Source: an uncultured Verrucomicrobiota bacterium (GTDB lineage Bacteria; Verrucomicrobiota; Verrucomicrobiia; Opitutales; Intestinicryptomonadaceae). From it: a stretch of DNA of 35,355 nucleotides. Made by a program: the position numbers and the translations under genes. The notes under the pieces are model-generated. The model had not been told where the DNA came from. It ran no database searches and worked only from the letters and a program-made list of their open reading frames with translations. The DNA lies in contig CASFWX010000072.1 in assembly GCA_949298545.1 (NCBI GenBank), positions 1 to 35,355 on the forward strand, written 5' to 3'. Each line of letters opens with the position of its first letter. Position 1 is the first letter of the stretch. Below, piece after piece: positions 28,123-35,355 of this stretch.

Positions 28123-29667
28123 TTATTCCCACTCGATTGTTGCCGGAGGTTTGGAAGAAATATCCAGGCAAACGCGATTTACGCCTTTTACTTCGTTTAT
28201 AATGCGGTTGGAGATTTTTGCGAGCACTGCGTGTGGTATGTTTGCCCAATCGGCGGTCATTGCGTCCTGACTTTCCACAATGCGCAAAGCAATTACGTTG
28301 TCGTAAGTGCGCTCGTCCCCCATTACGCCGACAGTCTTGACCGGAAGGAAAACGGCAAAAGCCTGCCAAACATTGTAGTAAAGACCGCTCGAGCGCATTT
28401 CTTCCATTAGAACTGCGTCTGCCTCGCGAAGTATATCCAAGCGTTTCTTTGTAATGTCGCCCACAACTCTAACACCGAGGCCCGGTCCCGGGAACGGATG
28501 GCGCCACAAAACCTCCTTAGAAAGCCCGAGTTCTTTTCCAAGAGCGCGGACTTCGTCTTTAAAAAGTTCGCGCAAAGGCTCGAGCAGCTTCAGCTTCATT
28601 TTTTTCGGAAGCCCGCCGACATTGTGGTGGCTCTTTATGAGCGAAGCCGGGTTTCCCTTGATTGGAACGCTCTCTATGACGTCCGGATAGAGGGTTCCCT
28701 GCGCGAGGAAATCGACTTGCCCGATGGATTTTACAGCTTTGTCGAACACCTCTATGAATGTTTTACCGATAATCTTGCGCTTGCGTTCCGGATTAGTCAC
28801 GCCGCTGAGCTTAGAAAGGAAAAGTTTTTCTGCGCGCACGGTTTTCATGCGCATTTTAAAATTGTTCTTAAATAGATTCTCGACATGTACTCTTTCGTCT
28901 TTTCTAAGCAGACCGTTATCGACGAAAACGCAAGTTAGCTGGTCTCCGACAGCCTTATGAATAAGCGCAGCCGCCACGGAGGAATCGACTCCGCCACTGA
29001 GCCCGAGTATGACTTTTTTATCGCCTACTTTGGCGCGTATTTCCTCGACTGCGCGGTCTATGTAATTGGCCATCGTCCAGTCCCCCGTGCAACCGCAAAT
29101 ATTCCTGAGAAAATTCCTGATTATATCCATTCCGCGCGGGGTGTGGACAACCTCCGGATGGAACTGCATTCCATAAAAATTTCTCTTTGTATCCTCAACT
29201 ACCGCGAAATCGGAGTTTTCGGTAGTTCCCACCGCTTTAAAGCCATCGGGAAGCTTTTCGATTTTATCGCCGTGAGAATTCCAGACCTGCTGTGGCGAAT
29301 CGAGTCCGGCGAGAAGCCTCGAGGAGTTTTTTGAGAAAGACAGCTTTCCCAATCCGTATTCGCGCCTGGCAGATGAAACAACTTTCCCCCCGAGCATTTT
29401 TCCCATCAGCTGAAGTCCGTAGCATATGCCGAGCACGGGGACGCCCAAAGTGAAGATTTTAGGATCAGGTCGCGGCGAACCCTTCGACAAGACGCTTGCC
29501 GGCCCCCCCGATAGTATTATTCCGCAGACTCCCATTTTTTTCAGCGACGACGCGCTCGTGTCGAACGGTAGGATTTCCGAATATACGCTGCATTCGCGAA
29601 TGCGCCTGGCTATTACCTGGGTATACTGCGATCCGAAATCCAATACTACTATTTTCTGATGGTTCAT
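28123..29667 (-). CDS. guaA: GMP synthase (glutamine-hydrolysing)
   Basis: Converts XMP to GMP using glutamine and ATP, the last step of guanine nucleotide synthesis. 514 aa, standard. The N-terminal class-I glutamine amidotransferase domain has [18 protein letters not shown], nucleophile C82 in GICYGLQ, and H170/E172 in MQFHPEV. The ATP-pyrophosphatase domain has the P-loop GLSGGVDSS (222-230), then [24 protein letters not shown], and the dimerisation end [17 protein letters not shown], whose last E is the canonical C-terminus. ATG 29667 lies 25 bp after the small zinc-ribbon gene, so the two may be co-transcribed. No guaB is nearby. Confidence 0.98.
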   Translation of the reverse strand: MNHQKIVVLDFGSQYTQVIARRIRECSVYSEILPFDTSASSLKKMGVCGIILSGGPASVLSKGSPRPDPKIFTLGVPVLGICYGLQLMGKMLGGKVVSSARREYGLGKLSFSKNSSRLLAGLDSPQQVWNSHGDKIEKLPDGFKAVGTTENSDFAVVEDTKRNFYGMQFHPEVVHTPRGMDIIRNFLRNICGCTGDWTMANYIDRAVEEIRAKVGDKKVILGLSGGVDSSVAAALIHKAVGDQLTCVFVDNGLLRKDERVHVENLFKNNFKMRMKTVRAEKLFLSKLSGVTNPERKRKIIGKTFIEVFDKAVKSIGQVDFLAQGTLYPDVIESVPIKGNPASLIKSHHNVGGLPKKMKLKLLEPLRELFKDEVRALGKELGLSKEVLWRHPFPGPGLGVRVVGDITKKRLDILREADAVLMEEMRSSGLYYNVWQAFAVFLPVKTVGVMGDERTYDNVIALRIVESQDAMTADWANIPHAVLAKISNRIINEVKGVNRVCLDISSKPPATIEWE

Positions 29668-29692
29668 GATTTATATTAATTTTCGCGTTCTA

Positions 29693-29917
29693 TTAGAATC
29701 TTAGTCTGGGGTTTTTATATCCGCACTTCGGGCAAACTCCGGTCTCCGAACCCTGAGGGGCCGCGTAAACGGAATCGCATCTGAGGCAATGAAATGTCGA
29801 AGTCCGCGCGAGCTTTTCATATGCACGCCTCTGCCTGCGCGACAATATCCACGCCGCCAAACCGCAAAGCGCGAGAGCGCACATCAGCACAAGTGCAAAA
29901 AACTCCGACAGATCCAT
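29693..29917 (-). CDS. Small membrane-anchored zinc-ribbon protein, unknown function
   Basis: A 74-aa protein I cannot assign to a named family. It has one hydrophobic segment (about residues 5-25), a basic stretch RRQRRAYEKL that would lie on the cytoplasmic side, and a rubredoxin/zinc-ribbon-like Cys pattern: C44-x2-C47 and C62-x2-C65. It sits between the alpha-operon terminator and guaA. Two CxxC pairs at normal spacing plus a clean TM segment make a real gene likely. A role in sensing or scaffolding at the membrane is only a guess. The start has no Shine-Dalgarno sequence. Confidence 0.7.
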   Translation of the reverse strand: MDLSEFFALVLMCALALCGLAAWILSRRQRRAYEKLARTSTFHCLRCDSVYAAPQGSETGVCPKCGYKNPRLRF

Positions 29918-29932
29918 AAATTACAGCTTATT

Positions 29933-29971
29933 AAAAAAAAAGAGCAGACGCGTCCGTAGCAGGCGGACGCG
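29933..29971 (-). terminator. Terminator of the alpha operon after rplQ
   Basis: Perfect 10-bp stem GACGCGTCCG (29945-29954) / CGGACGCGTC (29962-29971) with a 7-nt loop. On the minus strand it is followed by TGCTC and nine Ts. It lies about 30 bp past the rplQ stop and separates the ribosomal operon from the zinc-ribbon-guaA pair. Confidence 0.85.
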
Positions 29972-30004
29972 TCCGTTGATATTCTCAAAGAGCAAAGCGG
30001 CCGA

Positions 30005-30661
30005 TTATTTATCGTCCGCGGCTGCCTGCTTCTTGGCAGAAGCTTTTGAAGTGGCCTTCTTTGCGGCAGTCTTCTTGGCGGGCGCCTTTTTAGCGGGCTT
30101 CTTTTCCGCAGTTTCGGCGCCTTCGGCCTTGCCGGAATCGCTTTCCGAAGCGGGAGCGGCTGCGCCTGCATCTGCAGGGGCGGGCGAAGAAGCCGCGCCG
30201 TCCGAATTTGGCTTGGATTCCGAAGCGGGCTTTTTAGCAGCTTTTTTGGCGGGCTTGGCGGATTTTTTAAATCCTTCATCGTCCGCCTCGATAAGTTCGA
30301 CTATCGCCATGTCTGCGGCGTCCCCGACTCGCTTTACGAGCTTGTAAATCCTTATATATCCGCCGGGGCGGTTGACGAACTTTGAAACCTTTTCCGAGAA
30401 GAGGAGATGCACTGCCGTGACATCGCGAACTTTTGCGATGGCGAGGCGGCGCAAATGAAGCTTCTTGGCGGCATCGTCTGTAGCCGCGGCGTGTTTAGCC
30501 ATGGTTATGAGCTTTTCCGCGAATGGGCGGAGAGCCTTGGCGTACCCGAGCGTTGTCTGAATTCTATCGTGGCGAAAAAGAGCGGATGAGAGCGACGCCA
30601 TAATCGCCGCGCGGTGTTCCTTCTTGACGCCCAACTGGTGTCTATGTTTTCCGTGACGCAT
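30005..30661 (-). CDS. rplQ: 50S ribosomal protein L17 with long Ala/Lys/Pro tail
   Basis: The first 128 residues are a normal L17 (MRHGKHRHQLGVKKEHRAAI; LFRHDRIQTTLGYAKALRPFAEKLI; VNRPGGYIRIYKLVKRVGD). The protein then continues for about 88 more residues to 218 aa. The tail has three parts: basic (KKSAKPAKKAAKKPA), neutral Ala/Ser/Pro/Gly (about 145-180), and a histone H1-like PAKK/AAKK repeat part (about 182-213). It is low-complexity and probably disordered; it may contact RNA or DNA. The frame is open without interruption and stops 34 bp before the terminator stem, so the tail is not a frameshift artefact. It is last in the secY-rplQ operon, 16 bp after rpoA. Confidence 0.96.
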   Translation of the reverse strand: MRHGKHRHQLGVKKEHRAAIMASLSSALFRHDRIQTTLGYAKALRPFAEKLITMAKHAAATDDAAKKLHLRRLAIAKVRDVTAVHLLFSEKVSKFVNRPGGYIRIYKLVKRVGDAADMAIVELIEADDEGFKKSAKPAKKAAKKPASESKPNSDGAASSPAPADAGAAAPASESDSGKAEGAETAEKKPAKKAPAKKTAAKKATSKASAKKQAAADDK

Positions 30662-30677
30662 TTTGAATTATTCCAAA

Positions 30678-31676
30678 TTAAATAGTTATTGAATCTATCA
30701 GGCGCTCGTCTATCTTCATGCCGAGCGAAAGCCCGAGCTGTTCGAGTTTGCCCTTTATCTCGTTGAGCGATTTCTTGCCGAAATTGCGATATTTGAGCAT
30801 TTCCTGCTCCGATTTCATCGCGAGCTCGCCGACTGTGGTGATGTTGGCGTTGTTGAGGCAGTTCGCAGCGCGGACGCTCAACTCGATTTCGTTGACGCTC
30901 ATGTTGAGAAGCTTCCTGAGCCTGTTTTGCTCCTCGCTCACTTCCTTGCCGACCGTCTCGAACTCTATCTGCTCCTGGTTTACGGAGTCGAAAACATCAA
31001 TGTGGTGCTTGAGTATGACGGCCGCGTCCTTGAGGGCCTCATCGGGAGTTATGCGCCCGTCGGTCCAAATCTCGAGGGTTAACTTGTCAAAGTCGGTCAT
31101 CTGGCCGACGCGGGTGGCGTCAACAGAATACTTAACCAACTCTATGGGGCTGAAGAGCGAATCGACGGGAATTACGCCTATCGGCTGATCTTCGTATTTA
31201 TTCTCGTCGGCAGGGCGCCAGCCGCGCCCGTTGGAAATCTCGACTTCCGCCATAAACCTGCGCTTTGTATCGAGCGTGCAAATCACCTGTTCGGGATTCA
31301 CGATTGTAATGTCGGAATCGAGCTGTATGTCGGCGGCCGTCACCGTGCCCTCCTTCTCGACGTCTATCATTAAGCGCTTGTTCTCGCGAGAGGCGCTCTT
31401 GATTTTTATCTTCTTAAGATTTAAGACGATGTCGGTGACGTCTTCGACTATGCCGTCGACGCTTTGAAATTCGTGGTCCACGCCGTCTATCCTGATAGAG
31501 CTGATAGCCGCACCCTCGATCGAGCTGAGAAGAACGCGGCGGAGCGAATTGCCTATCGTATATCCGAAACCTGTTTCAAAGGGTTCGGCGACATACTTGG
31601 CGTAAGTAGCCGTCGCGCTGGCCTCGTCTTTCACGAGGCGCTTGGGGAGTTCGAACTTTCCGAGACGTTTTGCCAT
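30678..31676 (-). CDS. rpoA: RNA polymerase alpha subunit
   Basis: Alpha subunit, 332 aa. The N-terminal domain has the assembly motif EPFETGFGYTIGNSLRRVLLSSIEGAAISS. The C-terminal domain (about 255-325) has the DNA/activator-binding helix-hairpin-helix region with LSVRAANCLNNANITTVGELA and RNFGKKSLNEIKGKLEQLGLSLGM. The position between rpsD and rplQ is the classical bacterial alpha-operon order. ATG 31676 has a good GGAG about 7 nt upstream, in contrast to several neighbours. Confidence 0.98.
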   Translation of the reverse strand: MAKRLGKFELPKRLVKDEASATATYAKYVAEPFETGFGYTIGNSLRRVLLSSIEGAAISSIRIDGVDHEFQSVDGIVEDVTDIVLNLKKIKIKSASRENKRLMIDVEKEGTVTAADIQLDSDITIVNPEQVICTLDTKRRFMAEVEISNGRGWRPADENKYEDQPIGVIPVDSLFSPIELVKYSVDATRVGQMTDFDKLTLEIWTDGRITPDEALKDAAVILKHHIDVFDSVNQEQIEFETVGKEVSEEQNRLRKLLNMSVNEIELSVRAANCLNNANITTVGELAMKSEQEMLKYRNFGKKSLNEIKGKLEQLGLSLGMKIDERLIDSITI

Positions 31677-31705
31677 AGTATTCTCCGTTTCTAGATGTTC
31701 TTGGT

Positions 31706-32314
31706 TTAGCGGGAATAGAATTCGACGATCAGCTGTTCGTTTATCGTCTTATCCATTTCGTCGCGGATTGGAAGACGGCTGATAGTTCCGCGAAAAGCGT
31801 CGTCTACGCGTTCTATCCACGCCGGAGGCGTGCGCAGCTGGGACTCGTCGAGAGACCTCTGGGCGAGCTGGCGCGAGGACGTGCGGTCGCGAACTTCGAC
31901 CACGTCTCCGGGCTTGCACTCGAAACTTGGTATGTCGACTTTCTTGCCGTTTACCTGTATGTGGCCGTGGGTGACAAACTGGCGCGCCGCCTTGCGGGTT
32001 CTCGCGAATCCGAGAAGATATACCACATTGTCGAGGCGGGTCTCGAGCATCTGCATAAAGATTTCGCCGGTCACGCCGCGCCTTTTCTTGGCGCGCTGGA
32101 ATGTCAGGCGGAATTGTTTTTCGGCGAGGCCGTACATGAAGCGGAGCTTCTGTTTTTCGTTCAAGCCCAAGGAATACTCCGTCACGCGGCGGCGGAGATG
32201 CGGGCCGTGCTGGCCGGGAATATAGGGCTTCTTCTGCATGGCTTTGCTCTCCGGGAAAAGCGGCATGCCGAAGCGGCGGTTAATTCTGGTTGTCGGACCT
32301 GTATAGCGGGACAT
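31706..32314 (-). CDS. rpsD: 30S ribosomal protein S4 (zinc-free form)
   Basis: Primary 16S rRNA-binding assembly protein, 202 aa. It begins [16 protein letters not shown] and has [13 protein letters not shown], then the S4 RNA-binding domain ([36 protein letters not shown]). The N-terminal four-cysteine zinc site seen in some S4 proteins is absent, so this is the C-minus form. In other bacteria S4 represses its operon; no such leader pseudoknot could be recognised here. ATG 32314 has GGAG about 11 nt upstream. Confidence 0.98.
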   Translation of the reverse strand: MSRYTGPTTRINRRFGMPLFPESKAMQKKPYIPGQHGPHLRRRVTEYSLGLNEKQKLRFMYGLAEKQFRLTFQRAKKRRGVTGEIFMQMLETRLDNVVYLLGFARTRKAARQFVTHGHIQVNGKKVDIPSFECKPGDVVEVRDRTSSRQLAQRSLDESQLRTPPAWIERVDDAFRGTISRLPIRDEMDKTINEQLIVEFYSR

Positions 32315-32339
32315 TGTAAAATTCTCCGGTTAAAACTTC

Positions 32340-32858
32340 TTATACGCGGCGGCGCTTGGGAGCGCGGCAGCCGTTATGGGGAACGGGCGTGACGTCGGAT
32401 ATCGACGTGACGACGAATCCGAGAGCCTGGAGGGAGCGTATAGCCGAATCGCGCCCCATGCCTGGACCTTTTACGTTCACCGACACTTCTTTCATGCCGT
32501 GGCTCATTGCTACCTTGCCGGCGTCCTGGGTTACCACCTGCGCCGCATAGGCAGTGCTCTTGCGCGAACCCCTGAAATTCATCTTGCCGGCGCTCGACCA
32601 GCTGATGACATTGCCTTGCGGATCCGTAAACGAAACCTTTGTGTTGTTGAACGTGGCGTTGATATGGCACACGCCCGTATGAACGTTCTTGCTGCCCTTC
32701 GCCCTGCGAACCTTTATTTCGCCGATATTGTCGGAAAGCAAATCGCTCGCCGACGGGGAGGAGGGTTTAGGCGCCTCGGCTGCCTGTTGCACTTCGGGGG
32801 CGGAAGCTGTCTTTTCGACTTCGGCCGCACCGTCCTGTTTCTTTTGTTCTTCGCTCAT
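32340..32858 (-). CDS. rpsK: 30S ribosomal protein S11 with N-terminal extension
   Basis: S11 of the 30S platform, 172 aa against the usual 129. The core begins near residue 49 ([24 protein letters not shown]) and ends in the canonical [18 protein letters not shown]. It contains [13 protein letters not shown] and [18 protein letters not shown]. The first 45 or so residues are an acidic, Ala/Pro/Ser-rich leader ([16 protein letters not shown]..). No in-frame ATG lies between this leader and the core, so the extension is probably translated unless a non-ATG start is used. The start lacks a Shine-Dalgarno sequence (TTTTTTAAAATATG). It lies 11 bp after rpsM. Confidence 0.96.
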   Translation of the reverse strand: MSEEQKKQDGAAEVEKTASAPEVQQAAEAPKPSSPSASDLLSDNIGEIKVRRAKGSKNVHTGVCHINATFNNTKVSFTDPQGNVISWSSAGKMNFRGSRKSTAYAAQVVTQDAGKVAMSHGMKEVSVNVKGPGMGRDSAIRSLQALGFVVTSISDVTPVPHNGCRAPKRRRV

Positions 32859-32869
32859 ATTTTAAAAAA

Positions 32870-33250
32870 CTACTTGTCCTTCTTGCTTACAACGCCGACG
32901 GTTTTGCGGACGCCCTTGCGCGTGCGGGCATTCGTGCTCGTGCGCTGGCCGCGCACGGGAAGCCCCTTCATGTGGCGAATCCCGCGATAGCTTTTTATTG
33001 CGGTAAGGCGCTTGATGTTGCCTATCACCTCGCGGCGCAAATCCCCTTCGAGCCTGTACTGGTGCGACGCAACCGAGTTCATGATTTTGTTTATCATTTC
33101 CTCGTCGAGTTCCGATGCGCGCATTTCCGCGGGTATCTTGCATTCCGCGCAGATGATCTTGGCGCGCGTCGGCCCTATACCGTAGATGTATTGAAGCGCA
33201 TATTCTACGCGCTTGTTATTAGGTATGTCTACTCCGAGTAATCGTGGCAT
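32870..33250 (-). CDS. rpsM: 30S ribosomal protein S13
   Basis: S13 of the 30S head, contacting the P-site tRNA and the 50S bridge; 126 aa. Recognisable segments are MPRLLGVDIPNNKRVEYALQYIYGIG, LRREVIGNIKRLTAIKSYRGIRHM, and the basic tail GLPVRGQRTSTNARTRKGVRKT. It directly follows map with a 64-bp spacer in which infA and rpmJ, often found here, are absent. Confidence 0.98.
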   Translation of the reverse strand: MPRLLGVDIPNNKRVEYALQYIYGIGPTRAKIICAECKIPAEMRASELDEEMINKIMNSVASHQYRLEGDLRREVIGNIKRLTAIKSYRGIRHMKGLPVRGQRTSTNARTRKGVRKTVGVVSKKDK

Positions 33251-33314
33251 ATTTTTTCCGTTGTTAAAAAAGATTATTTATAATGACTGTTTTTTTCTTT
33301 TTGGAAAGTTTTTT

Positions 33315-34121
33315 TTAATGAATTTTACCGGCCGAATAAATCCCAAGCTCCTCGTCGGAAAGCGGAAGCGTCAGAATTTCAGGACCGTCTTTTGTAACGA
33401 GCACCGTGTGTTCTATATGGCAGCTCGGCAACCCGTCGGCTGTGCGAACTGTCCAACCATCGGGTTCGACAACAATCTCACTGCTCCCGAGCGTTATCAT
33501 CGGTTCTATCGCAAGGGTCATTCCGGCGCGGAGCTTAGCTCCTGTGCCCGCAATCCCGTAATTGGGAATCTGCGGATCCTCGTGCATTTCACGCCCGACA
33601 CCATGCCCGGTGAACTCCTCGACTATCCCGTAGCCGCCGGCTTCCACCACGCTTTGAACGGCCGCCGATATGTCTCCGACCCTGCCGCCTTCCACCGCCG
33701 CGGCTATGCCCGCGTGAAGGGCTTTGTCGGTGCAATCAACCAACGCTTTAACTTCGGGTGCGCAATCGCCTATTATCACAGTGCGGGTATTGTCCCCGAC
33801 AAAACCGTTCCAAACGACGCTTACGTCCATGCTGACGATATCTCCCTTCTTGAGAATCCTGTCAGCTCTGCCTATCCCGTGAATGACTTCGTCGTTTACG
33901 GACACGCAAACATATCCAGGGTACCTCAATTTACCGCACCTGTAATGGTAGCAAGCGCTGCGGCAGGAGAGTTCCTCCATGTATTTCTTGGCCGCCAGAT
34001 CTATATCCAGGGTCGACACCCCTTCCCGCGCAAAGCGGCAAAGCCTGTCGAGCACTGTGGCGGCAATCGCGCACGCGCCCCGCATTATTTTTAAGTCCCT
34101 GTCTGATTTTATAGGTATCAT
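33315..34121 (-). CDS. map: Methionine aminopeptidase, type I
   Basis: Removes N-terminal methionine from nascent proteins; 268 aa. The five metal ligands are visible: D99 (VSMDVSVVWNG), D110 (VGDNTRT), H173 (TGHGVGREMHE), E206 (LAIEPM) and E237 (CHIEHTV). The substrate-side H81 is in DEVIHGIG. There is no SH3-like or zinc-finger extension, so it is a class Ia enzyme. It lies between secY and rpsM, with a 120-bp structured spacer after secY and no adk. Confidence 0.97.
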   Translation of the reverse strand: MIPIKSDRDLKIMRGACAIAATVLDRLCRFAREGVSTLDIDLAAKKYMEELSCRSACYHYRCGKLRYPGYVCVSVNDEVIHGIGRADRILKKGDIVSMDVSVVWNGFVGDNTRTVIIGDCAPEVKALVDCTDKALHAGIAAAVEGGRVGDISAAVQSVVEAGGYGIVEEFTGHGVGREMHEDPQIPNYGIAGTGAKLRAGMTLAIEPMITLGSSEIVVEPDGWTVRTADGLPSCHIEHTVLVTKDGPEILTLPLSDEELGIYSAGKIH

Positions 34122-34159
34122 AAAAGGAGCGCTTCAGTATTTGTTGCCTTTATTTTAAA

Positions 34160-34238
34160 GAACGAAATGCAACTGGCGTCGCAATCCCGCTTTGCGGAAC
34201 TTTTTTAGAAAAGCTCCGCAACCGCCTCGGCGGCTGCG
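34160..34238 (-). other. Structured secY-map spacer: terminator-like hairpins
   Basis: On the minus strand, right after the secY stop, a 10-bp stem with one G-U pair (34217-34238; loop GA) is followed by GAGCTTTTCT, a terminator-like U-run. A second stem of about 11 bp, GCGGAGCTTTT / AAAAGTTCCGC, uses that U-run as its 5' arm and shares GCG with the first stem. A third small stem, TCCGC-AAA-GCGGGA, overlaps its 3' arm. The overlapping stems could be an attenuator between secY and map, or a processing site. Confidence 0.5.
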
Positions 34239-34241
34239 AGA

Positions 34242-35355
34242 CTACGCCCATTTGCGTAAGACCCAAGCTGCAAGTCCGATTGCAAAAATCAGCAAAAGCG
34301 GCGTCCACAGGGCCCAAAGGTTTTTGATTTCGCGCGTGTCGAGCATCTGACGCGTTTGGCCGACGCTCCTTCCGCGTATGCGCCCCTTCTTCAGGAACCC
34401 GTCGTAGTGGCGCTGCAAAAGATATGTTTCTATCTGACGCATCGTATCTAGAGATACGCCCACCGCAATGAGGGCTCCCGTGCCGCCAAAGAAATTGGCG
34501 ATTTTCAAAGGAATGCCCCACGATGTCATCAGAATATTGGGGATCACTGCTATAACCACCAAAAAGATTGCTCCGGCAAAGGTCAACCTCGTCATTACAT
34601 AGTCGAGAAACTTAGCGGTTGGCTCCCCGGGACGAACTCCTGGAATATAGCCTCCATTGCGCTTTAGCTCGTCGGAAATTTGAAGGGGCTTGAACATTAT
34701 CGAAACCCAAAAATAGCTGAAGGCGAATACGAGCGCACCGTAGATTACGCTGTACCACGATATGCTAAACTGACCTAAAATTTGCTGGGGGAAAAGCAGC
34801 AGCGCGCTCGCGAATATGATCGGCATAACTCCGGCGTAATTGACCTTCAACGGCAAATACGAAGTCTGCCCGCCGAGAACCCTGCGCCCGACAACCCTCT
34901 TTGCGTACTGGACGGGAATTTTGCGGACGGCTTGGAGAACCATAATGATGGAGGCTGTGACAACCACCAAAAACACCAGCATCATTATCGCCTGGGGCGC
35001 GCCTATTGCAGCTTCAGCTCCGGCGGCGCGGTTAAAGATAAGCTCGTAAGCCTGCGAACAGGCCCCTGGCAGAGTGTCTATAATGCCGACGGTTATTATT
35101 ATCGAGACGCCGTTGCCTATTCCGCGCTGGGTTATCTGCTCGCCTAGCCAAGTCAGTATCATGCAGCCTGTCGTCATCAGAACGACGCTCACTATGAAAA
35201 ACACCGCGAGGTTTCCGGCTATTATTATCGAGCCGAACTCCTCCTTGTTAAAGCCCATGAATATTGTCTCCGGACTGTACACGAGCGCATAAGTTATCAT
35301 AACCGCCTGAATCACGGATATGACTATTGTAAGATAGCGCGTATACTGGGCTATC
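34242..35355 (-). CDS. secY: Preprotein translocase SecY (5' end beyond window)
   Basis: Channel subunit of the Sec translocon, partial: 371 codons are visible and the frame runs open to the window's right edge. At the edge it reads IAQYTRYLTIVISVIQA, matching the QYTRY segment near residue 110 of E. coli SecY, so about 105 N-terminal residues are missing. Visible parts include LTWLGEQITQRGIGNGVSIII, NRAAGAE, KRVVGRRVLGGQTSYLPLKVNYAGVMPIIFASALL, NGGYIPGVRPGEPTAKFLDYVMTRLTFAGAIF and GVSLDTMRQIETYLLQRHYDGF. A final TM segment and a short charged tail follow. It is the first gene of the visible alpha-operon segment, and rplO is expected upstream. Any Met near 35315 (GTG) is internal and not the start. 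Confidence 0.97.
   Translation of the reverse strand, partial: IAQYTRYLTIVISVIQAVMITYALVYSPETIFMGFNKEEFGSIIIAGNLAVFFIVSVVLMTTGCMILTWLGEQITQRGIGNGVSIIITVGIIDTLPGACSQAYELIFNRAAGAEAAIGAPQAIMMLVFLVVVTASIIMVLQAVRKIPVQYAKRVVGRRVLGGQTSYLPLKVNYAGVMPIIFASALLLFPQQILGQFSISWYSVIYGALVFAFSYFWVSIMFKPLQISDELKRNGGYIPGVRPGEPTAKFLDYVMTRLTFAGAIFLVVIAVIPNILMTSWGIPLKIANFFGGTGALIAVGVSLDTMRQIETYLLQRHYDGFLKKGRIRGRSVGQTRQMLDTREIKNLWALWTPLLLIFAIGLAAWVLRKWA

Overview
The window reads as a continuous piece of bacterial chromosome with moderate GC content and densely packed genes on both strands. The closest fit is a Verrucomicrobiota member, probably an anaerobic or host-associated Opitutia-type lineage. This is inference from gene content: a family-B DNA polymerase, a two-subunit methylmalonyl-CoA mutase, a plastid-like HisRS signature (GLAYYTG), an Ala/Lys/Pro tail on L17, and many ribosomal genes with little or no Shine-Dalgarno sequence. 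I saw no insertion sequence, prophage, CRISPR array, tRNA or rRNA.

Layout. 66-4761 (+): family-B DNA polymerase, hisD and an orphan soluble PAS-histidine kinase, packed head to tail and closed by a hairpin near 4872-4907 that could work in both directions. 4920-9199 (-): mutA then mutB, the two subunits of a B12-dependent methylmalonyl-CoA mutase, suggesting propionate or succinate metabolism. 9390-9905 (-): a stand-alone, divergent PncC/CinA-C protein. 10158-11693 (+): ComM/YifB. 11770-16190 (-): two overlapping genes for Cache-type chemoreceptor-like proteins whose signalling tips are degenerate. 16371-19445 (-): an IHF/HU-like protein, hisS and a TPR lipoprotein. 19607-25586 (+): a ClpX-like ATPase, ubiE/menG, an RluA-type pseudouridine synthase, a CPBP membrane protease and a U32/RlhA-like protein, four of whose junctions are overlaps or very short gaps. 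25735-26703 (+): a bile-acid:sodium-symporter family transporter. 26826-27655 (+): rplM-rpsI, followed by a strong terminator and a stretch of about 360 bp without a recognisable gene. 28123-29917 (-): a small zinc-ribbon membrane protein and guaA. 30005-35355 (-): the alpha-operon segment secY-map-rpsM-rpsK-rpsD-rpoA-rplQ, with a terminator after rplQ; secY runs off the right edge.

Working together. Most of the window is housekeeping: translation, the Sec translocon, N-terminal Met removal, RNA modification, quinone methylation, His and GMP synthesis. The least ordinary parts are the degenerate receptor pair, the ClpX-like ATPase with no zinc-binding domain but with a Met-rich insert and a C-terminal extension, the tails on L17 and S11, the compact secY-map-rpsM order without adk, infA or rpmJ, and the highly structured secY-map spacer. 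I did not find a clear, complete novel multi-gene system; the receptor pair and the ClpX-like gene are the best leads.
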